Shown here: one piece after another, positions 9,533 through 18,041 of the stretch
Layout: the number at the start of each line of letters is the position of its first letter
Position numbering within the stretch: the stretch's first letter is position 1
Assembly: GCF_900107855.1 (NCBI RefSeq)
Contig: NZ_FNRJ01000010.1
Coordinates: 88,222-152,221 of the forward strand
DNA length: 64,000 bases
Origin: Marinobacterium iners DSM 11526
GTDB taxonomy: Bacteria; Pseudomonadota; Gammaproteobacteria; Pseudomonadales; Balneatricaceae
Reading direction: 5' to 3'
Notes under the pieces: model-generated
The model's input: the letters and a program-made list of their open reading frames with translations, nothing else
What the model was told of the DNA's origin: nothing
The model's database searches: none
Program-made: the position numbers and the translations under genes

Positions 9533-9892
9533 ATGAAGGAAAGAACCCGAGCTAAGGTTGCGGCAACCGTTGCCGCCGCCACTCTCAATACCCAAGTACT
9601 CAAGGTGACTGACTTGGATGAGGGGACTGTTTATCGCATTCGCGCCCTAATGCGCCATGGGCGTGTTGATGGGTTTGATTGCCACTCGGAGCACCATTTC
9701 AAGGGCATGAGCAGCCATTCGATGAATTTTTATGACTACGAGGCGAAGGCTCATGTGCATTTGAAATTGGTCGGAAGCAAGATACTCGGTTATGACCTCG
9801 CAACCGAAACCGCATTTAATGGCCAAGTGCACGGCCGTCTGATCAATCTGTATGACTATGAAACCGAGCAAACCTACCGTTTCACTGTTTAA
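9533..9892 (+). CDS. Hypothetical protein with repeated YDYE motif
   Basis: A 119-residue protein that I do not recognise. It has an alanine-rich N-terminus and then a beta-rich body. A duplicated element is visible: HSMNFYDYEAKAHVHL (about residues 62-77) and RLINLYDYETEQTYRF (about 103-118), each ending a strand-like segment. His, Asp and Tyr are abundant (HSEHHFKGMSSHSMNFYDYE). There is no signal peptide or transmembrane segment, so it is probably cytoplasmic. The start has GGGAG about 10 bases upstream, and the gene is bracketed by two hairpin terminators. It therefore looks like a genuine monocistronic gene rather than chance. The repeat suggests a small beta-barrel or sandwich; function unknown. 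Confidence 0.65.
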   Translation: MKERTRAKVAATVAAATLNTQVLKVTDLDEGTVYRIRALMRHGRVDGFDCHSEHHFKGMSSHSMNFYDYEAKAHVHLKLVGSKILGYDLATETAFNGQVHGRLINLYDYETEQTYRFTV

Positions 9893-9894
9893 TA

Positions 9895-9922
9895 AGGGCG
9901 CCTGACTCTGATCAAGCGCCCT
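9895..9922. terminator. Terminator between hypothetical gene and maoC-like gene
   Basis: Seven-bp arms AGGGCGC (9895-9901) and GCGCCCT (9916-9922), followed by CATGTTTT. It lies between two convergent genes and could serve both. Confidence 0.65.
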
Positions 9923-9929
9923 CATGTTT

Positions 9930-10361
9930 TCAGCTTTCCCGGCGATCGACCATGAAGGTGCCTTCGCCCGTGGCAACCAGTGTTTCGCCTACATGCACGT
10001 CAGTTCTGCACTTGACACGACGACGACGTTCATCAATTTCGGTTACAGTCAGGCTCGCACGCGCCGTGTCACCGATATGGACCGGCGCCTTAAACTTCAA
10101 CTGTTGATCCACGTAGATCGCCCCTGGCCCTGGCAGTCGTGTGCCTGCTACGGTGGAGATCAGTGCTGCACTGAACATGCCGTGTACGATACGCTGCTTG
10201 AACGGTGTGGTTTTAGCGTATTCATCATTGATGTGAATCGGGTTGTTATCACCGGAAATACCGGCAAACAAAATCACATCCGCATCGGTGATGGTCTTGG
10301 CATAGGAGGCGCTCATACCCACTTCGAGGTCTTCCAGATAGTAACCGTGCAATTCCTGCAT
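9930..10361 (-). CDS. MaoC-like (R)-specific enoyl-CoA hydratase
   Basis: A 143-residue hotdog-fold hydratase of the MaoC/PhaJ type, which hydrates trans-2-enoyl-CoA to (R)-3-hydroxyacyl-CoA. The hydratase-2 motif is clear: FAGISGDNNPIHINDEYA (about residues 31-48) contains the catalytic Asp and His. It is followed by RIVHGMFSAALISTVAGTRL. The length matches PhaJ (about 135-160 residues). It could supply PHA monomers or act in an acyl-CoA oxidation route with the divergent acyl-CoA dehydrogenase; no PHA synthase is present here. Start ATG at 10361. The shared upstream interval holds a palindrome at 10485 that could control both genes. Confidence 0.88.
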   Translation of the reverse strand: MQELHGYYLEDLEVGMSASYAKTITDADVILFAGISGDNNPIHINDEYAKTTPFKQRIVHGMFSAALISTVAGTRLPGPGAIYVDQQLKFKAPVHIGDTARASLTVTEIDERRRRVKCRTDVHVGETLVATGEGTFMVDRRES

Positions 10362-10484
10362 CTCATGATTCTCTTGTTGGCTTTTGGAGTGAGGCTGATT
10401 GTAAACCCGGCTTGATAGTATAAAAGGACCATATGAAAGTTTTCCTGCTTATCAAACCCGTGCTACATGCTAGAATAAGTGTAT

Positions 10485-10497
10485 TCCCTTATAAGGA
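10485..10497. promoter_or_regulatory. CCTTATAAGG palindrome in maoC/acyl-CoA dehydrogenase interval
   Basis: The 10-bp perfect palindrome CCTTATAAGG (10487-10496) sits within TTCCCTTATAAGGA, about 70 bases before the dehydrogenase start. It resembles motifs at 2527, 7670 and 42961. Regulatory role inferred. Confidence 0.4.
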
Positions 10498-10564
10498 CCG
10501 GTGCCACTGCCTGTGAGGCACAAACCGGTATGGCTGCTTCAAACGATTAACGAGAAGGTATCCA

Positions 10565-12343
10565 ATGGCTGATTACAACGCACCACTGAAAGATATGAAG
10601 CTGACGCTTGACCATGTTGCGCGTATGCCTGAGCTGGCGCAGAAACCGGGCTTTGAAGATGCATCGGCCGATATGGTCGATGCAATTCTGGATGAGGCTG
10701 CTCGTGTGGCACGGGATGTTGTGGCTCCGAGTAACTGGGAAGGAGACCAACAGGGTGTGCAGCTGAAGGATGGAAGTGTCGTCTGCCCGGAATCGTTCAA
10801 GGAGGCCTATCAGCAATATGCCGAGGGGGGCTGGGGATCACTCCAGTTTGACCCGGAATACGGCGGTCAGGGCTTGCCGTTTCTTCTGTCTATTCCGGTG
10901 ATGGAAATGTGGCACTCTGCCAACATGGCGTGGGGCCTGTGTCCGATGCTGAGTCAGGGGGCGGTTGAGTGTCTGGACCTGAACGGCAGTGATGAACTCA
11001 AGGAAAAGTACCTGCCCAAACTGGTTAGCGGTGAATGGACAGGTACCATGAACCTGACCGAGTCCAATGCGGGCTCTGACCTGTCGGTTGTTCGTGCCAA
11101 GGCGGAACCCGAGGGTGATCACTATCGCGTCAGCGGGGAGAAAATTTTCATCACTTGGGGCGACCACCAGATGGCTGAAAACATCATCCACCTGGTGCTG
11201 GCGCGATTGCCTGATGCTCCCGCTGGCGTGCGCGGTATTTCGCTGTTTTTGGTGCCCAAGTATCTGGTCAATGAAGATGGCTCCCTCGGGGAACTGAATA
11301 CGGCTGGCCCTCTGTCTCTCGAGCACAAGTTGGGCATTCATGCCTCGCCGACTTGTGTCATGGGTTTTGATAATGCCGTTGGCTATCTGGTTGGTGAGCC
11401 GAACCGAGGTCTGGCCTGCATGTTTACCATGATGAACAACGCGCGTTTGAGCGTGGGGTTGCAGGGTGTTTCCATCTCGGAGCGCGCCTACCAACAGGCA
11501 TTGCAGTATGCATTTGAGCGCATACAGGGACCGGCTGTCGGGACGAAAGAACCTGGCCCGATCATTCGGCATGCTGATGTGCGACGCATGCTCCTGACCA
11601 TGAAGACCCTGACCGAAGCTGGTCGAGCCATTGCCTACGATGCCTGCGGCAGTCTTGATTTCGCGCTCAAGGCGGATACCGAAGAGCAGAAGGAGCTTGA
11701 AAAGGCTCGTGCCGCTCTGCTCACGCCCATCGTCAAAGGCTGGTGTACCGAAGTGGCTCAGGAGGTGACCTCGCTGGGTGTACAGGTACATGGTGGGATG
11801 GGATATGTGGAAGAGACCGGCGCCGCACAGCACTTCCGCGATGCCCGTATCCTGCCGATCTATGAGGGAACCAACGGTATCCAGGCACTGGACTTGGTGG
11901 GTCGAAAAACCTTGATGGACAAGGGCGAGGCACTGTCAGCACTGGTACAGGAGATGCGCAGTAGCGTGGCCGCATGTGACCCGTCTCTGACACCTCAGGC
12001 AAAACAGCTTGAAGAAGCGATCGCGGGGCTTGATCGTGCCCGTGAACAACTGCTCAAGGGTTCGGTGGATGACGAGCAGTGGGCCGGTGCCGTGGCGTAC
12101 AACTTCATGATGCTGGCAGGCTACGTCTGCGGTGGTTGGCAGCTTCTGCGTCAAGGGAACGCTGTGGTTCGCCTGATGGCTGAAGGTGAAGACGACCCCT
12201 ATCTGCAGGCAAAACTGGAGAGTGTCCGTTTCTACATGGCACAGGTGCTGCCACGCTGGAAAGGGCATGCCGACATGGTGGCTGACGGCAGTCGTTCCAT
12301 CATGGCACTGTCTGAGGAGTTGTTCGCCAGCGCCTGGGAATAA
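10565..12343 (+). CDS. Large acyl-CoA dehydrogenase (DmdC-like)
   Basis: A 592-residue FAD-dependent acyl-CoA dehydrogenase of the longer class with an additional C-terminal domain, as in DmdC (3-methylmercaptopropionyl-CoA dehydrogenase) and related FadE-like enzymes. Markers are GTMNLTESNAGSDLS (about 158-172, the substrate/FAD-binding motif), GEKIFITWGDHQM, MFTMMNNARLSVGLQGV, and near the end of the catalytic core VQVHGGMGYVEETGAAQHFR followed by PIYEGTNGIQALDLVGR. That EGTNGIQ segment holds the usual catalytic-glutamate region. The C-terminal ~130 residues are the acyl-CoA-dehydrogenase C-terminal domain. It would pass electrons to ETF and then ETF-QO, whose gene ends this window. Substrate range cannot be fixed from sequence. 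The start has AGAAGGT at good spacing. Confidence 0.9.
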   Translation: MADYNAPLKDMKLTLDHVARMPELAQKPGFEDASADMVDAILDEAARVARDVVAPSNWEGDQQGVQLKDGSVVCPESFKEAYQQYAEGGWGSLQFDPEYGGQGLPFLLSIPVMEMWHSANMAWGLCPMLSQGAVECLDLNGSDELKEKYLPKLVSGEWTGTMNLTESNAGSDLSVVRAKAEPEGDHYRVSGEKIFITWGDHQMAENIIHLVLARLPDAPAGVRGISLFLVPKYLVNEDGSLGELNTAGPLSLEHKLGIHASPTCVMGFDNAVGYLVGEPNRGLACMFTMMNNARLSVGLQGVSISERAYQQALQYAFERIQGPAVGTKEPGPIIRHADVRRMLLTMKTLTEAGRAIAYDACGSLDFALKADTEEQKELEKARAALLTPIVKGWCTEVAQEVTSLGVQVHGGMGYVEETGAAQHFRDARILPIYEGTNGIQALDLVGRKTLMDKGEALSALVQEMRSSVAACDPSLTPQAKQLEEAIAGLDRAREQLLKGSVDDEQWAGAVAYNFMMLAGYVCGGWQLLRQGNAVVRLMAEGEDDPYLQAKLESVRFYMAQVLPRWKGHADMVADGSRSIMALSEELFASAWE

Positions 12344-12350
12344 ATTTCAT

Positions 12351-12396
12351 CCTGCAGCAAGAGGCAGATCCGGCTGGATCTGCCTCTTGCTGCAGG
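12351..12396 (+). terminator. 21-bp perfect hairpin after acyl-CoA dehydrogenase
   Basis: Two perfectly complementary 21-base arms (12351-12371 and 12376-12396) flank a 4-base loop GGCT, beginning 8 bases after the stop codon. No T-run follows, so it may be a 3'-end-stabilising or Rho-assisted structure rather than a classic intrinsic terminator. Confidence 0.6.
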
Positions 12397-12437
12397 GCAC
12401 AATCTGACACTTGTGGATATAACGATAAGGAACCACG

Positions 12438-13646
12438 ATGTCGCATCAGGCCCAACGTCTGAAGGTTCTGTTTGCCGGAATTTTCAGTCAGATCCTCTGT
12501 ATCGGGATTGCCCGATTCTCCTATACCCCACTGTTGCCCGTGATGCAGGAGCAGACCTGGATCGGCGATGCCGAAGGTGGCTGGATGGCTGCCATCAACT
12601 ACGCCGGCTACATGTGCGGTGCCTTGATTGCGGCTTCATTGAGCGACCTTCAGCTCAAGGACAGACTTTACCGCATTGGCCTTGTCATGGCCGTTGTGAC
12701 TACGGCAGCCATGGCATTGACAGAAAACATGCTGCTCTGGTCCTTGCTGCGTTTTCTTTCCGGTCTCAGCAGTGCCGGCTCCATGCTGATCGCATCCGGC
12801 CTGATTCTGAACTGGCTGATTCGCAATAACCATCGCAGCGAGCTGGGTATTCACTTTGCCGGTATTGGCCTGGGTATCATGTTCGCTGCCATAGTAGTGG
12901 AGATCATGCTCAGGCTGTCTCTGGGATGGAATGAACAGTGGCTCTGGTTTGCAGTGCTTGGGGTAGTGCTGGCTGCTCCGGCCTGGCACTGGATGCCAAG
13001 ACCTGAACCCCTTGGCCTGGGCGGCAGTGGCCCATCAATGCTGGATCAGCCGCCGGGTAAACGCTTCATGTGGCTGATGATGATGGCCTACTTCTGTGCC
13101 GGTTACGGTTATGTGATCAGTGCGACCTTTATCGTCACCATTGTTGAGCGAGAGCCCGCACTGGCCGGCATGGGGCAGCTGGTATTTCTGGTGGTGGGAC
13201 TGGCTGCGGCCCCTGCCGTAATGGTGTGGGACCTGATTGCGCGCCGAATGGGCTATCTGGGGGCGCTGTTGCTGGCCTACCTGATTCAGGTTGTGGGCAT
13301 TGTCATACCGGCTCTGAGTGAGAGTCTGGCTGCTATTTTGCTGAGCGCAGTGCTTTATGGAGGAACCTTCATCGGTTGTGTCAGCCTGGTATTGACCATG
13401 GCGGGCCGGTTATACCCATCGAAGCCAGCCAAGTTAATGGGCAAGATGACCCTGTCCTACGGCGCAGCCCAGATTATCGCTCCGGCGCTGACCGGTATGC
13501 TGGCCGCGCAGAGCGGGGATTACAACACCGGCCTTTGGTTGGCCGGTGGGTTCGTAACACTGGGTGCCGTGCTGATACTGCTGTTGCGTTTCACCGATCG
13601 TACTGCCGCTGAGTTGGATCAGAGTAACAGATTGGTCCGTGGCTGA
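12438..13646 (+). CDS. YbfB/YjiJ-family MFS transporter
   Basis: A 402-residue inner-membrane transporter with about 12 hydrophobic helices. The opening FAGIFSQILCIGIARFSYTP and LLPVMQEQTWIG are characteristic of the YbfB/YjiJ group of the major facilitator superfamily. The segment GWMAAINYAGYMCGALIAA and the loop DRLYRIG follow. The group has no well-defined substrate. The start has AAGGA in front of ATG. It follows the acyl-CoA dehydrogenase hairpin and converges with the Bcr/CflA gene with a single base between stops. No regulator is adjacent on its 5' side. Confidence 0.85.
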   Translation: MSHQAQRLKVLFAGIFSQILCIGIARFSYTPLLPVMQEQTWIGDAEGGWMAAINYAGYMCGALIAASLSDLQLKDRLYRIGLVMAVVTTAAMALTENMLLWSLLRFLSGLSSAGSMLIASGLILNWLIRNNHRSELGIHFAGIGLGIMFAAIVVEIMLRLSLGWNEQWLWFAVLGVVLAAPAWHWMPRPEPLGLGGSGPSMLDQPPGKRFMWLMMMAYFCAGYGYVISATFIVTIVEREPALAGMGQLVFLVVGLAAAPAVMVWDLIARRMGYLGALLLAYLIQVVGIVIPALSESLAAILLSAVLYGGTFIGCVSLVLTMAGRLYPSKPAKLMGKMTLSYGAAQIIAPALTGMLAAQSGDYNTGLWLAGGFVTLGAVLILLLRFTDRTAAELDQSNRLVRG

Positions 13647-13647
13647 T

Positions 13648-14850
13648 TCAGGCGCTTGTACTGTCGCAGGCGGACTGTCGCGGCAGCAGCCAACGGCCGA
13701 GCACAAAGCCGCTGACGGCGCCGGCAAACATGATGGACACCATGGGTAGGGGAGTGCCGTCCCCCAGCAACCCGGTCAGAATCCCGCCAACCGCGCCGGT
13801 CGCGAAACCGCAGGCGCCGATCAGAGCCGTAGCGGTTGCAGCCGTGTGGGGGAAAAACTCACTGGTACCCGCCATCGCATTCGACATCACAAATCCCTGC
13901 ATGCCGATAAAGAGCATCACCAGGACCAACACCATCCAGACGGGGGCGGGTGTCAACAGATACCCCAGCAACAGAGCGGTCGCTGCCAACAGTTGAACCT
14001 TTTGTGCACCTTGCAGCAACTGCTGAGGGCTAAAGCGGTGCAGCAAGCGAATATTGATGCGATTACACAGCAGCAGAGTGACAATATTCGCTCCAAACAG
14101 AATTGGATACACGCTGGGTGATATGCCGTAGTAGCCGATATACATCCCGGGTGAGGCCGTGATGAAGGCAAACATGCCAGCGTAACTGGCCGCAACCGAA
14201 CACAGGTAGCCCAGTGCATTTCGGTTTTGCAGCACACTCAGATAGTTGCGCAACGGGTTTGACAATGGGCCTTCGCGGGGTGCCAATGTTTCAGGCAGGC
14301 GCATGAACAGTGCCACGGAGAGAATCAGTCCATAACCAAACAAAAACATGAAAATACTGCGCCAGTCGCTGATCTTGAGAATCAGCGCCCCTATCACGGG
14401 CGCCAGCAATGGTGCCGCCATGATGATGCTGGCCATGCGGCTCATCGCCTGAGCGCTTTCGCGGCCGGAATGGCGATCCCGAATGATTGCCATTGAGTTG
14501 ACCACGCTGATGCCGCCTCCAAAGCCCTGAAGAATCCTGGCCAGCCAGAGTGCATGCGCGGAATCTGCCAGCATGGCCCAGAAGGCGCCCAGCATAAAAA
14601 TACTCAGGCCGGTAAAGACCGCTGTGCGCCTGCCGAAACGGTCAGAGTAGGGGCCGCCGAAGAGTTGACCAACGGCAAATCCTGCCAGGAAAAGACCGAC
14701 GGTTAGTTCGATATCATGAACAATGACGCCAAGATCACTTGCAATCGCAGGAATGGCGGGCAGATAGGCATCCGTTGACAGCGGGGCGAGCGCAGTCAGT
14801 CCAGCAAGCATCAATATCAAACCCGGAATATGGGTGGTCTTGGGTGTCAT
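13648..14850 (-). CDS. Bcr/CflA family multidrug efflux MFS transporter
   Basis: A 400-residue 12-helix drug:proton antiporter of the DHA1/Bcr-CflA group. The diagnostic N-terminal motif is present: LAPLSTDAYLPAIPAIASDL. So is motif A, GPYSDRFGRRTAVFTGL, and motif C-like ILQGFGGGISVVNSMAIIRD. Bcr/CflA proteins export compounds such as bicyclomycin, chloramphenicol or sulfonamides, but the substrate here is unknown. The start has GAGGA 6 bases upstream. It is transcribed divergently from a TetR regulator, with a palindromic operator candidate in between, which is a common exporter/repressor arrangement. Confidence 0.9.
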   Translation of the reverse strand: MTPKTTHIPGLILMLAGLTALAPLSTDAYLPAIPAIASDLGVIVHDIELTVGLFLAGFAVGQLFGGPYSDRFGRRTAVFTGLSIFMLGAFWAMLADSAHALWLARILQGFGGGISVVNSMAIIRDRHSGRESAQAMSRMASIIMAAPLLAPVIGALILKISDWRSIFMFLFGYGLILSVALFMRLPETLAPREGPLSNPLRNYLSVLQNRNALGYLCSVAASYAGMFAFITASPGMYIGYYGISPSVYPILFGANIVTLLLCNRINIRLLHRFSPQQLLQGAQKVQLLAATALLLGYLLTPAPVWMVLVLVMLFIGMQGFVMSNAMAGTSEFFPHTAATATALIGACGFATGAVGGILTGLLGDGTPLPMVSIMFAGAVSGFVLGRWLLPRQSACDSTSA

Positions 14851-14952
14851 TGAAGGTCCTCATAACTGCAATAGCGGCGTGTTTGCACATGGGTCTTAGT
14901 GAGATGTGAAACCGTGCAAGGAAAGCAATCCGTGTGTACTCGGAAAGTGTAG

Positions 14953-14968
14953 TGTAATATACATTACA
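14953..14968. promoter_or_regulatory. Candidate TetR operator in bcr/tetR interval
   Basis: Inverted repeat TGTAAT-N4-ATTACA, lying between the Bcr/CflA start (14850) and the TetR start (15056). It overlaps AT-rich sequence suitable for the exporter's promoter. This is typical of local TetR autoregulation. Confidence 0.6.
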
Positions 14969-15055
14969 TAATATTGACCTGTCCATTGCGCTCGGTCGTG
15001 CTGACAGGGCAGCAGGCCTGATATAATGGCCCCACATTCAGACGCAGAATTTGCC

Positions 15056-15709
15056 ATGAACAAAATGCAGCAGGATGAAAAAACAACGGCGTGCGGGCTG
15101 ACCCCAAAAGGGCTGGAGCGACAGAAGCGCATTCTCGACGCCGCTCGGGAAGTGTTTCTGGAGCAGGGCTACGACAATGCCAGCATCAACGACATCATGT
15201 GTCGGGCCGGTGGTTCGTTGAGTACGCTCTACAGGCTGTTTGGCAGCAAACTGGGGTTGTTTGAAGCGATGATGGAACAGACTTCAAACCAGGTGTTTGC
15301 TGCCTTTCAGGCATTTGAATGCTCAATCAAACGGCAGGAAACTCCCGAACAGGCACTCAAGCGTTATGCGCGACTGCTGCTGGAGCGTGTTCTCTCACCT
15401 GAGGCTGTCGGCCTATACCGTCTGATCACCACCGACTGCAGTAGCGAGCGAGAGCAGATACAGCAGCTTTTCTATGCCCAGGGCCCCAAGCGTATCAACG
15501 AGAAGCTCGCCGGCTACCTGCGTGTTCAGGTTGAGCAGGGTGTGCTGCAGATTAATAATCCGGAACTGGCGGCCTTTCAGTTTGTAGACATGGTGAAGGG
15601 CCAGTTCCAGTTGAGAGCGATGCTGGGCATGACGATAACCGATGGCGAACTCGATGCAGCTGTAGAGCAGGCAGTGGATATATTTCTGCGCGGCACCACT
15701 CCGCGCTGA
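15056..15709 (+). CDS. TetR family transcriptional regulator
   Basis: A regulator of 217 residues. The N-terminal TetR HTH is clear: RILDAAREVFLEQGYDNASI followed by NDIMCRAGGSLSTLYRLFGS. The C-terminal part (QQLFYAQGPKRINEKLAGYL and onward) fits an AcrR-like ligand domain with a TetR_C_7-like end. The ATG at 15056 is preferred because a CTGACA/TATAAT promoter-like pair lies at 15001-15006 and 15022-15027. That would put the transcription start after the in-frame ATG at 15026. It is divergent from the Bcr/CflA exporter and likely represses it, by analogy. The inducer is unknown. Confidence 0.85.
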   Translation: MNKMQQDEKTTACGLTPKGLERQKRILDAAREVFLEQGYDNASINDIMCRAGGSLSTLYRLFGSKLGLFEAMMEQTSNQVFAAFQAFECSIKRQETPEQALKRYARLLLERVLSPEAVGLYRLITTDCSSEREQIQQLFYAQGPKRINEKLAGYLRVQVEQGVLQINNPELAAFQFVDMVKGQFQLRAMLGMTITDGELDAAVEQAVDIFLRGTTPR

Positions 15710-15809
15710 TCCTTTCGCACAGGCCCGCCCTGATGCTGTTGCCAAAACCTCGAATAGGGTATCTTAGGCGCAATTTGTACCCGAACACAGATGGACACTG
15801 AATCCGCAT

Positions 15810-17006
15810 ATGATTATCAAACCGAAAATCCGTGGCTTTATCTGCACTACTACCCATCCTGTCGGCTGTGAGGCCAATGTACGTGAACAGATCGCATACA
15901 CTCAGGCACAGGGCAAGATTGAGAGCGGCCCCAAGCGTGCGCTGATCATCGGCTCTTCCAGTGGCTACGGCCTGTCATCTCGCATCGCAGCGGCCTTTGG
16001 CAGTGATGCCGCGACCATCGGGGTGTTTTTTGAAAAGCCGGGCAGCGAACGCAAGACTGGCACGGCCGGCTGGTATAACGCAGCCGCTTTCGACAAGCTG
16101 GCCAAGGAAGCCGGACTCTATGCCAAGAGCCTCAACGGTGATGCCTTCTCACACGAAGCCAAACAGAAAGTGATCGACCTGATTAAACAGGATCTGGGTC
16201 AGATTGATCTGGTGGTGTACTCGCTGGCGTCACCGGTGCGTAAATTGCCGGATACCGGTGAGGTGATTCGCTCTGCGCTGAAGCCAATCGGTGAGCCTTA
16301 CCGCTCGACCGCCATCGACACCAACAAGGACGTGATTACCGAGGCCGAGATTGAGCCGGCTACCCAGGAAGAAGTCGATAACACCGTCAAGGTGATGGGC
16401 GGCGAAGACTGGGAGCTCTGGATTAAAGCTCTGGAAGAGGCCGGTGTGTTGGCCGAAGGCTGCAAGACCGTTGCCTACAGTTACATCGGCACCGATATTA
16501 CCTGGCCGATTTACTGGCACGGCGCCCTTGGCAAAGCCAAGCAGGATCTGGACCGCGCCGCTACCGAACTGAACAGCCAGCTTTCTTCGGCGCATCAGGG
16601 GCAGGCCAACGTGGCTGTGTTGAAGTCGGTGGTTACTCAGGCCAGTTCTGCAATCCCGGTCATGCCGCTTTATCTGTCCATGGTGTTCAAAGTGATGCGT
16701 GAGCAGGGTGTGCATGAAGGCTGCATGGAGCAGGTGCATCGCCTGTTCAATACCGGCCTGTACGGTGACACTGCCCAGATTGATGAAGGCAACCGTTTCC
16801 GCATGGATGATTGGGAGCTGCGTGAAGACGTGCAGCAGGCGTGCCGTGATCTTTGGCCGCAGGTCACCTCCGAGAACCTGTTTGATGTGACCGACTATCA
16901 GCTGTACAAGGATGAATTCCTGAAGCTGTTTGGTTTTGGTATTGATGGCATAGACTACGATTCAGACGTGAATCCCGATGTTCAGTTTGATGTAGACGAT
17001 ATCTAA
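15810..17006 (+). CDS. fabV: Trans-2-enoyl-ACP/CoA reductase FabV
   Basis: A 398-residue NADH-dependent enoyl reductase of the FabV type, catalysing the last step of the fatty acid elongation cycle. The opening [20 protein letters not shown] is diagnostic. The dinucleotide-binding [12 protein letters not shown] lies at about 48-59. The Y-x8-K catalytic pair is Y235 and K244 in [13 protein letters not shown], as in characterised FabV enzymes. The C-terminus contains the family FRMDDWELR and [18 protein letters not shown] segments. The length matches the family (about 395-400). FabV enzymes are known for low sensitivity to triclosan. The gene is monocistronic and followed by a strong hairpin; downstream of it the base composition changes. 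Confidence 0.97.
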   Translation: MIIKPKIRGFICTTTHPVGCEANVREQIAYTQAQGKIESGPKRALIIGSSSGYGLSSRIAAAFGSDAATIGVFFEKPGSERKTGTAGWYNAAAFDKLAKEAGLYAKSLNGDAFSHEAKQKVIDLIKQDLGQIDLVVYSLASPVRKLPDTGEVIRSALKPIGEPYRSTAIDTNKDVITEAEIEPATQEEVDNTVKVMGGEDWELWIKALEEAGVLAEGCKTVAYSYIGTDITWPIYWHGALGKAKQDLDRAATELNSQLSSAHQGQANVAVLKSVVTQASSAIPVMPLYLSMVFKVMREQGVHEGCMEQVHRLFNTGLYGDTAQIDEGNRFRMDDWELREDVQQACRDLWPQVTSENLFDVTDYQLYKDEFLKLFGFGIDGIDYDSDVNPDVQFDVDDI

Positions 17007-17036
17007 CCTGTAAAGGTATCTGCGAGAGGACATTGC

Positions 17037-17064
17037 CCCCCGTTACGTGTGATCGTAACGGGGG
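17037..17064 (+). terminator. Hairpin terminator after fabV
   Basis: Eleven-bp GC-rich stem (CCCCCGTTACG / CGTAACGGGGG) with a 6-base loop, 30 bases after the fabV stop, followed by TATTTC. Confidence 0.75.
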
Positions 17065-17157
17065 TATTTCACCATAAGATCCCCCCGATCTTGGGCGAAT
17101 GAAAGTCCGGGATGTGAAACGGGACGAAGTTGGTATAGTGCCTTGATAAAGGCCTTT

Positions 17158-17844
17158 TTAAGTATAGTCCTTGTCGTCAAGGAGCATATCTTCGTAAAAG
17201 GCACCGAAACGCTGCTGCGGATCTCGTAGATGTATTTCCAAAATCCAACGCATCGCCGATGGAGTGATTTCTAGATCAGCTAATGATCCTGAATATTTTG
17301 TAGCATGCGGAAAATCCGAAATCCTATGCCCGGGCAGATCAAAATTGAGCTCCCACCCCATTTTTTTCGCAGTTAATTCTGCATACTCATAAAGTGCTTG
17401 TCCGGTTAAGTGCTGAGTACTCCAGATTTTACGGACATCGTGAAAAAGGCTCTCCGCATCCTTTGTGCAACGAAGATAATCGGCGTTTTCACCAACTACG
17501 AAACTTGCCCCCCCGTCGCCTTCCCAAGTATTTACACGAGGCGCAATATCAATGAAAAATATATCATTGTTCTGAAGGATAACTCCGGGTTCTGATTTGA
17601 TTTTCATCGGTTTGATCGTGTTTCGGCCAAAACGGACGCGTGTCGGATGCCAGCTTAGCGCCATGCCCGCATCGACTTGCACTTGTTTTGCCATCGCAAC
17701 AGCGTCTTCCTCCAACATTCCAGGCGTAATCCGGTTTGCGATGTTTGTAATGGCTTGCCGAGTTTTCTGACGTGCCAATAGCATGCCATCTACTGAGAAA
17801 GTGGGTCCTACACATTCTGCAGCGTGTGTGGTGAATGAGCTCAT
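17158..17844 (-). CDS. M24 family metallopeptidase-like protein
   Basis: A 228-residue pita-bread-fold protein of the M24 (methionine aminopeptidase/prolidase/creatinase) family. All five expected metal ligands can be assigned: D99 in FFIDIAP, D110 in GDGGASF, H173 in LPGHRIS, E203 in ILEIHLR and E218 in FYEDML. It consists only of the catalytic domain and lacks the N-terminal domain of prolidase or creatinase, so it is MetAP-sized. The sequence is not typical Map, and the substrate (peptide or small amide) is unknown. The start has AAGGAG at good spacing. Codon use is visibly AT-richer than fabV, suggesting horizontal acquisition. It lies divergent from a GlxA-type regulator that may control it. 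Confidence 0.8.
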   Translation of the reverse strand: MSSFTTHAAECVGPTFSVDGMLLARQKTRQAITNIANRITPGMLEEDAVAMAKQVQVDAGMALSWHPTRVRFGRNTIKPMKIKSEPGVILQNNDIFFIDIAPRVNTWEGDGGASFVVGENADYLRCTKDAESLFHDVRKIWSTQHLTGQALYEYAELTAKKMGWELNFDLPGHRISDFPHATKYSGSLADLEITPSAMRWILEIHLRDPQQRFGAFYEDMLLDDKDYT

Positions 17845-18041
17845 AGAAGTCTCCTTGTTGGTTCAGTAGGTGAGCATTCATTATTCGCGTTTGGCCTAGA
17901 TACGCCCAGCGATGAATGAGCGTGATTCAGGACAATGTGCGCGTGATCTGTGCCAAGATCTTCGGATTTCGTCGGATAAGGTAGGATTCGCTCTATCCTA
18001 GAGAAAGAAGAACCCATATCGTTGAGACGGAACTGTTAACC

